64,000 nt of DNA from Atherinomorus stipes (taxonomy: Eukaryota > Chordata > Actinopteri > Atheriniformes > Atherinidae), in assembly GCA_023101725.1 (NCBI GenBank), contig JALJCO010010310.1, positions 22,501 through 86,500 on the forward strand, in the 5' to 3' direction. Positions 13,842-28,100 of the stretch are shown piece by piece (position 1 is the first letter of the stretch; every line of letters starts with the position of its first letter). A program made the translations under genes and the position numbers. The notes beneath the pieces were generated by a model. That model saw only the letters and a program-made list of their open reading frames with translations, was not told the origin of the DNA and made no database searches.

Positions 13842-14075
13842 AAGTATTTTCTGGACTACAAGTCGCATCAGTCGTACTGGACCATCAGTCTCATTTATTC
13901 AAAAACACACTGATTCAACAGTTAATGCCTGTAAATGATCATAAACTAGGTTTTTTTTGACGATTTGTTCAGAAACAACACTTAAATATGTTAAATTATA
14001 TATATTTTGTGATACAAACGTGGCAGAAGCAGCCAAACTATGAGTAAAGTGCGACTTGCAGTCTTGGAAATCGGG
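13842..14075. repeat. Short copy of the CGTATTTTCCGGACTATAAG-type TIR element
   Basis: AGTATTTTCTGGACTACAAG at the left and GCGACTTGCAGTCTTGGAAA at the right are diverged inverted ends of the family at 2548-3595. Confidence 0.6.
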
Positions 14076-14129
14076 TATCTTATGAGAGTGGATATAAACG
14101 TGCAGCAAAGCCTCGTGGTTCTGTCCGAA

Positions 14130-14333
14130 CGGCATCGTTAGGAACCTTTATTGAAGTCAATGCAAAGAAAAACGTACAAACAGAAGAACAAACGATCTTT
14201 CACATTAAGTGCCAAAAGCATGAAAAGAAAAACATTCAGTCCAAACGTGCAGCAGACGAACATGATCTGGAGGTCCCACGAACGCAGCACGAACTGCTGC
14301 GTTTAGAACGAGGGGGGGGGGGTCAGGCCGGAG
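14130..14333 (-). other. top1: top1 3' UTR and polyA signal
   Basis: A minus-strand AATAAA lies at 14152-14147, about 180 nt past the stop. A poly-C (minus) run lies near 14312-14322. Confidence 0.65.
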
Positions 14334-14436
14334 TCAGAACTGGAAGTCCGGCTCGGTCATGTCGATGGCCCAGGCGAACTTCTCCCGCTGGGTTTTGTTG
14401 TAGACCTTCTCGATGGGCACGTCCATGTTCTTACAC
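14334..14436 (-). CDS. top1: top1 last coding exon (window exon 18)
   Basis: 103 nt including TGA at 14336-14334. Acceptor CCGTGTCCAG|GTGTAAG. It reads [20 protein letters not shown], then [13 protein letters not shown]. The intron just upstream is a 33-bp triplication. Confidence 0.96.
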
Positions 14437-17400
14437 CTGGACACGGACAGAACCATCAACGTCCGGTCGTTGGACACGGACAGAACCATCAACGTCCGGT
14501 CGTTGGACACGGACAGAACCATCAACGTCCGGTCGTTGGACTCGACTTTCACCACAAACAAGCACAGATGTGTAAATAAATACAACCGCAGAAATAAACT
14601 GAACGTATGAGGAAGGACGATCTTGTCATCTTAATTTCTGCATCATTGATCAGCTGTATTTTCTGTCCTGAATCGTGTCTAACAAGCTTTTTATGACCAG
14701 AAACGGTGGTGATTCTGAGTTTCTCTGTTTACCAGGAAGACAGAAGCTCTCGTACGACGGCACGAATGACCTTTCACAAAAACACGAGAACTTAAAGGGG
14801 AAGTTCAGGATTTTTGACATAGGGCCTCATTTGCAAGTGAGCCAGAATGCTACTTATCACTGAAGACGGTTTCAACATATTTCATTCCGTTATTCTAGTT
14901 CCAGTGGGTCGCCAATGCTAATGCTAGTGCAAGTCAATAGGAATCTGCTAGCCTGTCACTAATAACAATCATATCCACTCCACAGAACATTCGAGGCAAA
15001 TCATTTCTAACTTCAGACTATCTGTGTAAATGTCGTGTTAACAGAATACTGTTACAAATAAAACTAACCTGCATTTTGTTGTATTTTGATTGTTGCTGCT
15101 GAGAAACTTTATAAAGTTTTACTTCCTGTATTTGGCAGCAGAGTGATGTCATCTGCTGCTACATGCATGAAGGAATCTGATTACACAAATATAAAGTCTA
15201 AAATACGGCCACGTCTGAAAAGCATGAGGATATGTTGGATTTTGAAGATGATTTTGAACTTTTTTTTAATCAAACTAACTGTCACCATGTCTCTATGAAC
15301 TGAAATACACTGGCAAATGTAGTAAGCTGGTAAGAAACTAGTTCCTAAATATGTAATGCAAAATTTTTCATACACGGCTAATTTTACTTGTTTAACACGG
15401 CATTTACACAGATAATCTTGATGATTTGCCTCGGATGTTCTGTGGAGTGGATAAGAATGACAGGCTAGCAGATTCCTATTAACTTCCACTAGCATTAGCA
15501 TCAGCAACCTCCTGGAACTAGAATACCAGGATGAAATATGTTGAAACTGTCTTCAGTAATAAGTAGTATTCTGGCTCACTTGTAAATGAAGCCCTATGTC
15601 AAAAATTCTGAACTTCCCCTTTAAATACGAGGAAACGGTGAAGGAGCCGTTCAACAGCAGCTCCCACAGACTTTTAGACGGCTGATGACAGACAGTCGAC
15701 CTCAGTCATTCACAGCCTCGTTACATCAGGAAAAACTCAGCTGTAGGGCCGGACGATTATGGGAAAAAATTATAATCACGATTATTTTGACTGATATTGA
15801 AATCACGATTAATATACACGATTATTCATTGGTTTAATAAAAAGTGTTTATTGAACCACCAAAACTCAACTTCAAATATAACTTTAAAAAAAAATAAAAC
15901 CGGAAATAAATTAGAAACAACTAAAGGGTAAAATAAGAATATTATTTAAGATAATAATAGCAATAAAAATGAATACGCAGTCTACATGCATTCCTGTTCT
16001 GTCCTCCCTGCAGTTTGCTTCCTATAACTCCACCAGTCTGTTCACTTCAGGATTAATCGATTACAGTGTTTTTATGATTGTGAAAAGGCAAAATTGCAAT
16101 CACGATTAAAATTCGATCAATTGTCCAGCTCTACTCAGCTGGCACTGAAATTATAAATTACAATTTCATGAAAATCACAACATTAAATTTGAATTGTGGT
16201 TCAACAGAAATATTAAAAACAAAGCATGATGGGGCTCCAAAGCTGAAATTTTGAGTAATTATTTGAGACAATCACTGCAATCAGGTGTTTTCTATAACGT
16301 CCAATCAGACGTCTGCACCTGTTGACAGGTATGTTGGTCCATGTTCATGAGAAAGATGCTCTAATGTGTCTGGGATTTTTTTTTTTTTTTTAATAATTAT
16401 TTTCAACCTCATTTCAAAAACAATATTTTATTTAACTAAATTATAATTTTGTAATTTTTTATTTATTATTAGTTTCCTTATTTTCTTGTTATCTGAGTTA
16501 TTGTTGGTAATTCAGCCTTTTCTTTATTCGGAGGGTATGAATAACTGAGGACACTCCTGTGCTGCAGCGTTGCCGTCTGCATGTTCCGGTTCTGATCCAA
16601 CCCGTCAGCTGTTAATCTCAGCAGGTTCAGGACCGTATGAAAACCAAACAGCACCTGTTATTTATTGATTAAGAATATTTACAGTCTGATATTTCCTCAT
16701 TTCAGGCGCTTTTTTAAAAAAAAACCTGGCTCAGGACAACAGATGAAAACTAGCCTTTTGGCTAAATCTGCTATATTTAGATGTTTTTCTTTGTCAGTCG
16801 ATATTCAGTTTTAAAACCGATATTGGGCCGATAATACTACGGCTGTGCGATATACTAATATAGCGCAATATGATATTTACATATCGTGGTATTAGTTGTG
16901 CAAATTGTTTTGCTTTATTTTTTGTAATGACCCGCTTGCACATCCACTGGCTACAAAGGGGTCACCTGATTATTTAATGCGGGTGGGAAAAAATACCGAT
17001 ACACTGAAATATGATATTTTCATATGCCGATACCAGATTTATATTTAAAAACGCGAGCATGGGCTATTTTACTGAGATTTTGTTCCGAAATCTCGTGAGA
17101 TTTCACAAAATACTGCAAGATTTCGTAACAGAACGATGAAATCTCGCAGTTTCGTAAAACGATATCTCGCCATATTTCACGAAACACTTCAAGATTTTGC
17201 AACACGAAGTCTCACAAGATTTCATTAGTAAAATAGATCAATAACGCATTTTTAAAAATAGATATGGTATCGGCATATGAAAATATCGCAATATTTCAGT
17301 GTAGCGATATTTTTTCCCACCCTCTCTCCAAGACTTTTACAAAGAAATCATCAATAACAGCTGTTTGATATGAAATGAAACTTTCAGACAAGTTAGGGTA

Positions 17401-20400
17401 AAAATATCGGTATATATATATCGTATATCGTCATCCATATCGCCCAGCCCTGGATAATACCGAGCATCACGACCATGAGCTGCTCAAACGCCTTCGCTCA
17501 CCACGCCACGGTGATGCGGGGGTCCAGGTAGTTGAGCTTGGAGGTTCCCAGAGCGATCTGCTTGTTCTCCTCCCTGTCGGTGGCCTGGACCTCCATCTTC
17601 AGCAGCTGCTCCTCACAGCGCTTCACCGCCGCCTTCTTTCGCTCCACCAAACTGAGGCATGACGAGGCAGCGCCCAGAGGACAAAAAGAAAAAAGGTTTC
17701 AGAATGAGGGTACCTGAAGGCAGCGTAGCGTCACATTTCATGAAAAACACCATGTTTTGTGCCAAAATCACATTTCCTACCATAATTTACATTATTATAA
17801 ACCTAAAACCACATTATTGTGAAGGCGTGGCAGCTTTTATTGTGCCGTGGCGGCTTTTATTGTGCCGTGGCGGCTTTTATTGTGCCGTGGCGGCTTTTAT
17901 TGTGAAGGTGTGGCGGCTTTTATTGTGCCGTGGCGGCTTTTATTGTGCCGTGGCGGCTTTTATTGTGCCGTGGCGGCTTTTATTGTGAAGGTGTGGCGGC
18001 TTTTATTGTGCCGTGGCGGCTTTTATTGTGCCGTGGCGGCTTTTATTGTGAAGGTGTGGCGGCTTTTATTGTGCCGTGGCGGCTTTTATTGTGCCGTGGC
18101 GGCTTTTATTGTGCCGTGGCGGCTTTTATTGTGCCGTGGCGGCTTTTATTGTGCCGTGGCGGCGCGCCACCATCAGCGGCGTGTGGAGGAAAACTTACGC
18201 CTGGAGCTTGGGGTCGGAGCTGCCTTTGGTCTTGGCGTCCTTCTTGGCCTGTTTCAGCTCCGTCTTGGCCAGAGACAGCTGCTCCTTCCTGGCGTCGATC
18301 TGGGACGAGCGAACACGGAAACGAGGACTTCAGCTCATGACCGTCAGATTATCACTGAGTGAGCAGAAGGTCTCGGATCTGCCAGTTCTGCAGGGTCCTG
18401 GAGACCAACGTCATCACAGGTTTTATCTCGTTTTTACTTTGTCTTTTTTAATTCAGTCAGTTTTAGTTATTTTGAGCAGGTTTGCTAGTTTTTATCAGTT
18501 TCAGTGTTAGTTTTTTTTCATAAATTATCGGTATTTGTCCGGTGTGACATTCAAAATAATCAAAGTTACTCAGAGTAAAACCAGTAAAGGAAAGTAAAAA
18601 GATTAAACATGTTTCATATCAACCCAAAACGCTGATGTATGAAATAAATTCAGACTAAAACTCAGGATGTTTTTGCAACAATTTTAGTTTGTTAGTTTTA
18701 TAAAGAAATAATACAGTTTCAGTCATTTTTGCTTTTATTTCAGTTAACAAAAATGTTTTTTCAATTTTCGTTTGTTAGTTTTAACTAGAATAACTTGCTG
18801 TCAACCAGCTGTGACACCGGCACATTAAAGACGCCAATGTCGTCCTTTCTGATGCGTCATAATCAAGGTTATTATAGTAAACTAAAACTTAAGAAAAAAA
18901 TGAACTAAAACTAATTGAAAAAAACAAAATTGAAAAAAACATTTTTGTTAACTGAAACAAAAACTGTTTTTTTTGTTTTTTACTATAACTAAATGAAACT
19001 GTATTGTGTCTTTACAAAACTAACAAACTAATTAAAATGATCAGAAAAACATCCTGAGTTTTAGTCTTTGGGTTGATATGAAATTTATTTAATCCATTTA
19101 TTTCGCTCTACAGGTTTTACTCTTCGTGACTTTCTGATGATTTTGAATGTCACACCAGACAAATACCTATAATTTACAAGAAAAGACAAATATTAACACT
19201 GAAACTAATAAAAACTAAACCAAAACTAAGCATTTTTCCAAAAACAAAAACTAATAGAAACTGGCAAACCTGCTCAAAACTAACTGAATTAAAAAACAAA
19301 AAGTCAAAACTAAATAAAAAGTGAGACTCATTAAAAATGCAGATTTTCTCACCCTGCTTGTAATAAATCAGTGTCGGGGAGGGGGCCTCACCTTGGCCTG
19401 CAGGTTGGCCATCGACTGTTCGAAGGTCTTTGGCGGCGCCCGCTGGTGGTTGCAGAGAACAGCAACCGCTCTGTTGGCCCGGTTGTAGGACAGCAGCTTC
19501 TCCGCCACGTTGTCCGACTCTTTAAAGAGGGGAGGGGGGGTTCATTCAGAATACGACCCCAGATAAAACCACGCTGGCCTTCCCTCCTACATGTGCATCA
19601 TAAATCCACAACCTTTTATCACAATCTCCCATTTTCCTGCCCCCCCTTCATCAATCCAGACCCTTCTTAGCTTGGCTCACGTCTGCACCGTGTCAGCCTG
19701 CATGCAGCCACTCAGAGGAGACGCTTCTGTCTGAATGAGGGACCTGGATAAGGAGGAGGCAGGGGTGCCGAGCACGGTGATAACGCGGCCCTGCCCGAGC
19801 TGGAAGCTGATTGATGACGGCGTCTGCAGCTAAAAATAAACGTGTGAGGTGACGACTGGAGGAGCTGCAGCCCACTTACTGTTGGTGAGCTCCCTGAGCT
19901 GCTGCTGCAGGGTGATGGAGGCGTTATACGTCCTGAAGACCTTCGCAGTCAGACCGGGCATCAGAGAGCTCAGATGTTTGTTCATGAGGGTCGTCTGCAA
20001 CCACAGAGACACCAGTTACCAGCAGCACGCTGCCGTCACAGAGCCACGCCCGTCCTCCGCCACAGGGTGGCGCTGTGGCTCCGTGCAGCCGCAGCAAAGC
20101 GGGTTCCTGCAGGTAGAAATTTTAATTTAGGACCAACATGATGAATTACAAACATTCAAATAATCCCAGAAATTCAAAATAGGGGTGGGACTTGATAAAA
20201 AAAAATCTAATTACAGGGTTTGTAATTTATCAATCTTGATTAATCACATAATAGTAACAAAAAAAAGATGCTAGTGGACGACTGAATCAAATAGACATTA
20301 ATTACAACATTAATGTTAATTCAAGCACTACAATAAAAAAAGCATTTTATTGTATTTCAATAAAATAGAAACTGAATATACAGCTGTGTGAAAAAGTTTT

Positions 20401-22059
20401 TCCTCCTTCCTGATTTCTTTTTTTTTTTAATGTTTGTCACACTTATACGTTTCAGATCATCAAACAAATTTAAATGTGACACAAAGATAACACAAGTAAA
20501 CAGAAAATGCAGTTTTTAAATGAAGGTTTTTATTAGTAAGGGGGAAAAAAATGCAACCCTCCATGTCCCTGTGTGAAAAAGTGATCTAATAACTGGTTGT
20601 TCCACCTTAGCAGCAACAACTGCATCAAGCGTTTGTGATAACTGGCAATTTTCCCTAAAGTCTTGGGGATTATCAAGATGTTGACAAGATACATTCACCA
20701 GATTCATGGATAAAATCCAGAAGTTTGCCTGAAAGTTCACGTGTGAACAAATGAAATCCTGCAGGTGACTAAAAGTGGCGGCAGGCTCGATGAAAACGGA
20801 TTCAGCTTCAGGCTTTCTGCTTGTTTTCATCATGTCCAGCATGTGAGGCCACATCCAGACCTGCAGCTCCGTCTGCTTCCTAATAAGCCGCCACTCTGCA
20901 GGTATCTGCAGGTATCTGCAGGTACTGTATCTGCTGATATCTGCCGGTATCTGCAGGTACTGTATCTGCTGATATCTGCCGGTAGCTGCAGGTATCTGTA
21001 TGTCTCTGCAGGTTATGTGCTGGTATCTGTAGGTATCTGTATCTTTTGGTATCTGCCGGTATCTGTCTGTATCTTTTGGTATCTGCCTGGTATCTGTAGG
21101 TATCTGTCTGTATCTTTCAGTATCTGCGGTATCTGGGAGGCGAACGTGGAGAGAAACTGATGCTCTCCTGCAGCTGCTGCTTTTGTGGTAACTGTATGTA
21201 ATGAGGACTCTGATAAACAACAGGATGCTCAGTTTGGACAGCTTCAACACGATGGTGGGAATGTTTCTCCATGTGTCACCACGGCAACAGATTTTACAGT
21301 CTACTCCACGTCTCCCTCTGAAATATAAACTCATTGCAATCAGATATTTCTACCTGCTTTCTGATGATTTAAAAAATGATCAAATTTACCCCAAAATATC
21401 CCTTTAACACAGTCCAGCTGAAAAAGAACATGAACAGATTTTCAGGATCCCAGTTCACAGTTTCATTTATTACCGGGACAGAAATCGCTGCTAAATTACA
21501 AAGAAAAACTTGTCTGGTTTTGATAAATTATCCTATTAAGTATAGATGAGTAACTTGTCCCAGAGAACAACTCCCTCCTGTTACTGTGTTGGTTTATCAA
21601 ATTAAATCAAAGCTGAGGAGGTGACCATAAACGGCTGAAGCCGTGCTGAGTTTCCAGTCAGAAAATAATGATTTTAAATCCCTTTCGTCACGTTTGTTAC
21701 TGAATATACAACATATGTAAAAGGAGCTGCTTTAATTTCACCATGAGAAGAGAAGCTGGACCTTCATCACGTTCAGTTTCACCAACATCTGAAAACGTAA
21801 ACCTGCCACTCAGTTTCTTTTCCTCTCATTATTCCAACCCAACGACACAAACAGCTGAAGTGCCGTTTCTACCGGACGTAAAACTCTTATTTCTCCATAA
21901 AAACTTCCCTCCATTAAATGTAAAAAATAAAATCCCAATAAAACCAGATGGCTTGAAAACCGACCTACCGGAACTTAGAAATGTCAATAAGTCTCAAAGA
22001 GAGCAGTGGTCAACTGAAAGTCCCTCTTCCAGCACGTTAACACACACACACACACACAC

Positions 22060-22103
<44 letters not shown>

Positions 22104-25100
22104 ACACACACCACACACAAACACACACACACACACACACACACACCCGTACACACACACGCACACACACTCGGAGTGAACGCCATTATCTCAGTCTGCA
22201 GACTTCCACATCTTCAGCCTCTGACAGTCTCGGCTCTGCAGCGGCCGTTCGGAGCAACAAGCGATGAACCAGAACGACGACGGTAGTTTGATTCCAGGAC
22301 CCTGATGTGACGTCTCAGACGACAGCGCTTCCACTTTTAGTTTTACGTGACATCATGAAACCGTCTTTTATCTTCTTGTCAAAGGTTGAATAAACACGAA
22401 CTCACGTTAAAGTTAGTGATGATGACGTTTTGGTATCTTTCAGGTTAAGGCAGGTCCACACTACAGGAAAATCAGCCTGATTTATGTCCCGATCTTCCCC
22501 TTACGATCAAAGCCAGCAAAGGTCCGATTGTCTGATGTTTGCAAAAAACATCGCATCTGATCTTCTCCTGGTGTGATGTGAGTTACGAGTGATTTTGTTC
22601 GATCCGATCCGCTCGGAAGGAGAGATCGTAGATAATGAACATGTTTAATATTTGCGACTAGAAATCCTGGTGTGTGTGGTGTTCTGAGACGACCCGAACA
22701 CGCACAGAGTTCACAGCTGTGCAAAATCAAAAGCGCTGCTCTCATTGGGAAATCACGTGGAGGCTCCCGGAACAACAGCCAATCACAACGCAAGAGCTAA
22801 CAGCTGACTAACAGCTGACTGACGGAAAAGGAAGTAAACAAAAACAAAAAGCACATAGCCATTAGCTTACAGCCCTGCTCTCCAAGCTATCTAATGTTTG
22901 TGGCCATTTTTATTCACCTCCAACTTGCGGTCATACAGCCACATTCTTATTAGCCGACTCCATGACTTTTTCCACAATGTTATTTTCTATGTATGTGTGG
23001 TTTTCTTCCCACAATGTAAGAGGCTGAAAAGTCCGCTACGTTTGTTTATGCTAAAGTCTCGTCACGAAGTCTCGTTTGTTATCGCGAGATTTGGGATGTT
23101 GACAGTGAAGGAGCCGCTTCTCTGCTGACGCATCAGTTAGGGTGGGGTGTTCTCTGTCCTGTACACCCCACACTATATGATCAGAGGAGGCAAATCTTGT
23201 GTGATTTGACTTTTGTAATCATCAAGTGTGTGGTCTCTACATCTGTGAAGGTCTCAGGAATCCTGTAGTGTGTACCTAGCTTTATTGCACATCATGTTTT
23301 GGTAAATTTATAATATTACGGTTACATTTTATACTTGAACATTTTCCATTAAATGAATTTAAGTCATTTTAACCTGTTATTTGAGTTACTTGATAATTGA
23401 AAGAAATTTTTAATCTTATTTTTGTTTAATTTACTCATCGATATATTTGTTATTGTTTTAAAAGTATTTTTTTTCCAGTACTTCTGTTCTCAAGTTTTAC
23501 TTACATTTAATTTTCCCCTTGCATTCAAAATATTAATGCAATCTGTACAATCATGTCATTTTCTTTTAAAGGACAAAAAGTATCGGCATCGATGAAAAAG
23601 TACCACGTGGTATCGAATCGACAGGAAAAATTCGTTTTCCATCACCCGTCCCAGCTGCTGTGAGTCAGATAAGTTTGTTCCCTCTGAGCTACTGTTGCCG
23701 GGTAGAAATGACTCGCGACAATGCAATTGTGTAAAAACAAAAACAGCATTTTGTCGTTTTCTGCAGTCTCATTGCTCTCCGCGTTACCCCGCAGTTAGCA
23801 GACCTGCAGGCTGGCGTCCATGCGATGGAGAAGCAGCGTCTAATCACTGCAGTTTACGTAGAACTGGACAGAAAAAGAGAAAATCAGTAAAGAAAGGAAC
23901 CCCGATCCAAGCGCTTCACCTTCCTCTGTCCTCTCCTCCTGCTTTTTCAGTCTCTTGTCCTTTCCAGGTGTCAATCAGGCCTCCCATAAGCAGCCATTAC
24001 CATTCCACCTCCAACACGCTGACATTTCCTGACAAATTGGAAAGCAGAAATGGGGCGCCGGGCTCCCTCCCTCCTTCCATCGCTCCGTTTCGTCATCTTA
24101 ACCTCACATTCTGCACAGCGTTGCTTCTCTTTTCCCATCTCTCTGCAACGCCGACACGTCTTCCTCTCCGATGTTCAATCAGCTTTCTTTCCTGCATCTT
24201 TCTACCTTCATGTCGTTAAACCATTTCATTCAAGGTGCCACTTCTCTAGTTAGGGTCCCCACTTTTCTTCAAGGTATTTTCCAGAACTTTTCCAGCTGCT
24301 ACAGCACGAGTCAAGTCGAGTTAAGTTAAAGGGGATGTTCAGGATTTTTGACATAGGGCCTCATTTGCAAGTGAGCCAGAATGCTGCTTGTCACTGAAGA
24401 CGGTTTCAACATATTTCATTCCGTTATTCTAGTTCCAGGAGGTCGCCAATGCTAATGCTAGTGCAAGCCAATAGGAATCTGCTAGCCCGTCATTAAAAAC
24501 AATCTTATCCACTCCACAGAGCATCTGAGGTAAATCATTTATAACTTCAGACTATCTGTGTAAATGCCGTGTTAACAGAATAATGTTACAAATCAAACTA
24601 ACCTGCATTTTGTTGCATTTTGATTGTTGCTGCTGAGAAACTTTACAAAGTTTTACTTCCTGTATTTGGCAGCAAGTGATGTCATCTGCTGCTACGCGCA
24701 TGAAGGAATTTGATTACACAAATATAAAGTCTAAAATACAGCCACTTCTAAAAGACATGAAGATTTGTCAGATTTTGAAGATGATTTCAAACTTTTTTCA
24801 TCAAACTAACTGTCACCATGTCTCTATGAACCGAAATACACTGACAAAGGTAGTAAGCTGGTAAGAAGCTAGTTCCTCAATATGTAACGCAGAATTTGTC
24901 ATACAAGGCTAGTTTTACTTGTTTAACGTAAGTTTACTAGTTTAACACAGCATTTACACAGACAGGCTTGCTGATTTGCCTCGGATCTTATGTGGAGTGG
25001 ATAAGATTGTTTTTAATGACAGGCTAGCAGATTCCTATTGGCTCACTCTAGCATCAGCAACCTCCTGGAACTAGAAGAATGGGATGAAATATGTTGAATC

Positions 25101-28100
25101 TGTCTTCAGTGATGAGTAGCATTCTGGCTCACTTGTAAATGAGGCCCTATGTCAAAAACCCTGAACTTCCTCTTTAAGCTTTTGGAAAAGTGTTGTACAA
25201 TTGTAGCTTATGTTTCGTACAGCAATGAAGTAGCAGCGAAGCAGCAGTAAACAGATGAAGTAAAGATGCAGAGACGAAGCAGAGACGAAGAAGAGACGAA
25301 GCAGAGATGAAGCAGAGACGAAGAAGAGACGAAGCAGAGACGAAGAAGAGACGAAGCAGAAACGAAGAAGAGACGAAGAAGAGACGAAGCAGAGACGAAG
25401 CAGAGACGAAGCAGAGATGAAGCAGAGACGAAGAAGAGACGAAGCAGAGACGAAGAAGAGACGAAGCAGAAACGAAGAAGAGACGAAGCAGAGACGAAGC
25501 AGAGACGAAGCAGAGATGAAGCAGAGACGAAGAAGAGACGAAGCAGAAACGAAGAAGAGATGAAGCAGAGACGAAGAAGAGACGAAGCAGAAAAGAAGAA
25601 GAGATGAAGCAGAGACGAAGAAGAGACGAAGCAGAGACGAAGAAGAGACGAAGCAGAAACGAAGAAGAGATGAAGCAGAAACGAAGAAGAGATGAAGCAG
25701 AGACGAAGAAGCGGTGAAGAAGAGGCTAAGCGAGGTCAAAGCAGAGACGAAGCGGAGACTAAGCGGAGACGAGGCAGAAACGAAGAAGAGACGAAGCAGC
25801 AGTAAACAGATGAAGTAAAGATGAAGCAGAGACGAAGCGGAGACGAGGCAGAAACGAAGAAGAGACGACGCGAGGTCAAAGCAGATGCAACAAACGTGCG
25901 TTAAATGTTTAACTTGTTTACGTTCAGCCACAATATAGAGAAGCAGAGGGAGGAAAAATCATTTTCCAGGACATTTTACTCTTTTTCTCATTTTCCATGA
26001 CTTGAAAAATATTCAATAATTTTCCAGGTTTTCCAGGATGCGTGGGAACCCCGCTAATGCATACGTCACAAAACAATGCATGTTCAGTCCCGACACTCAA
26101 CCCGAGCTGCTCTGGTTAAGCTTACGCGCTCACACGAAACTGTACGGAGGAATTTAAATCCAGGACGAGCCGTTCACCTGAAGCCACCTGACCCGACCGT
26201 GTTAAACGCTGCGTTAAGTTTGGCCTTGCTGCCTGCAGCCACAGAGGATGTGTGGAAATTCATCCAGCCGGCAGGTTGGCTGGAAATTTCCTCTCAGTTT
26301 CATTTCATCTGCCAGAGTCCATCCTCTCGCCCTTTTGAAACTACTTTCCTGCTTTCAGTCTCCCCGTTTCTAATATTCTCGGCGCTTCCTCGCCTCCCGT
26401 TACCGCTGCAGCCCTTTCATCTCTCCACGCCGACGGCTCATCCTCATTCAATCTCATCTTACACCTCACAGTTTAGTACCTGCTTTTCCTTCACAGCAGC
26501 TCTCCGTCCACAGAAAGACTTTTACAAAGTCCTTCTATTTGCTTTCACCGCTTTTCTCCCCGTTTCTTTTACTCAAACATTACACACCTCACAAGTTTCT
26601 TCCTTTCTAAAAAAAAAAAGGCCCGTATTCAGCTGCTCTTCAACAACAGAAAGAGGAAATCTTCAAAGCGACTGCTGGCCGTTTCTGGACCAGTTCATCG
26701 TTTCCAACACTCACATTAAGACGGTCGAAGAGCTCATCTCCAGGCTCCTTGTTCTCCAGGAAAAGTTTAAGATTCTTAAAAACCTGTAAACAGAAATCAA
26801 GAAATTAGAGCAAAATACTTTATTATTCCTAAAACGATGAACATTTATTGGTTTGAAGTCTCATTGGAACCATTTCCACAAACGGGTGGTTTCTGAGGAA
26901 AAAACAACTAAAATGACAGTAATTCTTTCACATTGTGGAGTTATAACACACACATCCAGATTTCAGTGCACAAAGTCATAAAACTGTTTGTGGGACACGG
27001 TCCGACGTCATTTGTGCTGCAGAGGAAAACCACCATGATTACATCTGACATTTCCACCCATGCTGCAGCTTCCAGATGCATCGTTTCTCCAAATAAACCA
27101 GAGAAGTCTGCGAGGCTTTAAACTACAAATCCTGTGACGACTACAGGCGAGAAATGGTCCAGTTTCCTGCTGTGAGCGGGCGTGAAACTATGTGACAATC
27201 GTCCGTGCCGACAGCATCAGTGTTACGGCTGGATACAGAGAGAAACTGGTGTATTTGGAAGCTTCTGGGTTAAAAACAGGGCGGCTCGATAATGGAAAAA
27301 AAAAAAACACTATCAAACTTATTTTGATCAATACTGAAATCACGATTATTCAAACGATTATTTTACATACATAGTTACACGATGCTTTATTTAGCATAAC
27401 ATGCGTCCCAACCAGGAGGACATACAGTCGTCCTCAAAATTTTTCATCCCCTCCCATTAAAGGCTAAATTCACAACAGTTCCAGTGGGAACAGATTCAGA
27501 TCCCTTTAAACTTTTCACTCTTTGTTTCATTGCAGCCGTTTGCTAAAAATAAAAGAGTTAATTTTATTTCTCATTCATGACTCAGCACCCCATCTTGACA
27601 GAAAAAAACAGAAACATATATATTTTTGCAAATTTATTAAAAAAGAAAAACTGAAATATCACATGGTCATAAGTATTCAGAGTCTTTGCAGTGACTCATA
27701 TTTAACTCATATTCTGTCCGTTTCTTCTGATCCTCCTTGAGATGGTTCTACTCCTTCATTGGAGTCCAGCTGTGTTTAATTAAACTGATTGGACGTGATT
27801 TGGAAAGACACACACCTGTCTATATAAGAGCTTCCAGCTCACAGTGCATGTCAGAGCAAATGAGGATCATGAGGTGGAAGGAACTGTCCAAGGAGCTCAG
27901 AGACAGAATTGTGGCGAGACACAGATCTGGACAAGGTTACAAAAGAGTTTCTGCAGCACTAAAGGTTCCTAAGAGCACGGTGGCCTCCATAGTCCTTACA
28001 TGGAAGAAGTTTGGGACGACCAGAACTCTTCCTAGACCCGGCCGTCCAGCCAAACTGAGCAATGGTGGGAGAAGAGCCTTGGTGAGAGAGTAAAGAAGAA

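Noticed and set aside
17659..18510. Plus-strand ORFs of 109-171 codons with [13 protein letters not shown] repeats
   Set aside because: Frame-cycling translation of a 20-bp minisatellite, running antisense into top1 exon 16.
21743..22267. 174-codon plus-strand ORF with a Thr-His repeat
   Set aside because: Spans the (CA)n microsatellite; no recognisable domain.
23695..24219. 174-codon plus-strand ORF
   Set aside because: Low-complexity Ser/Pro/Leu composition, no conserved motif, intronic position.
25152..25931. 259-codon minus-strand Leu/Ser/Phe-rich ORF
   Set aside because: It is the translation of the GACGAAGCAGA minisatellite inside a CAGGGTTCCC-family element; neighbouring frames are also open.
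26076..26789. 237-codon plus-strand ORF
   Set aside because: No domain recognised, and its end is antisense to conserved top1 exon 13.
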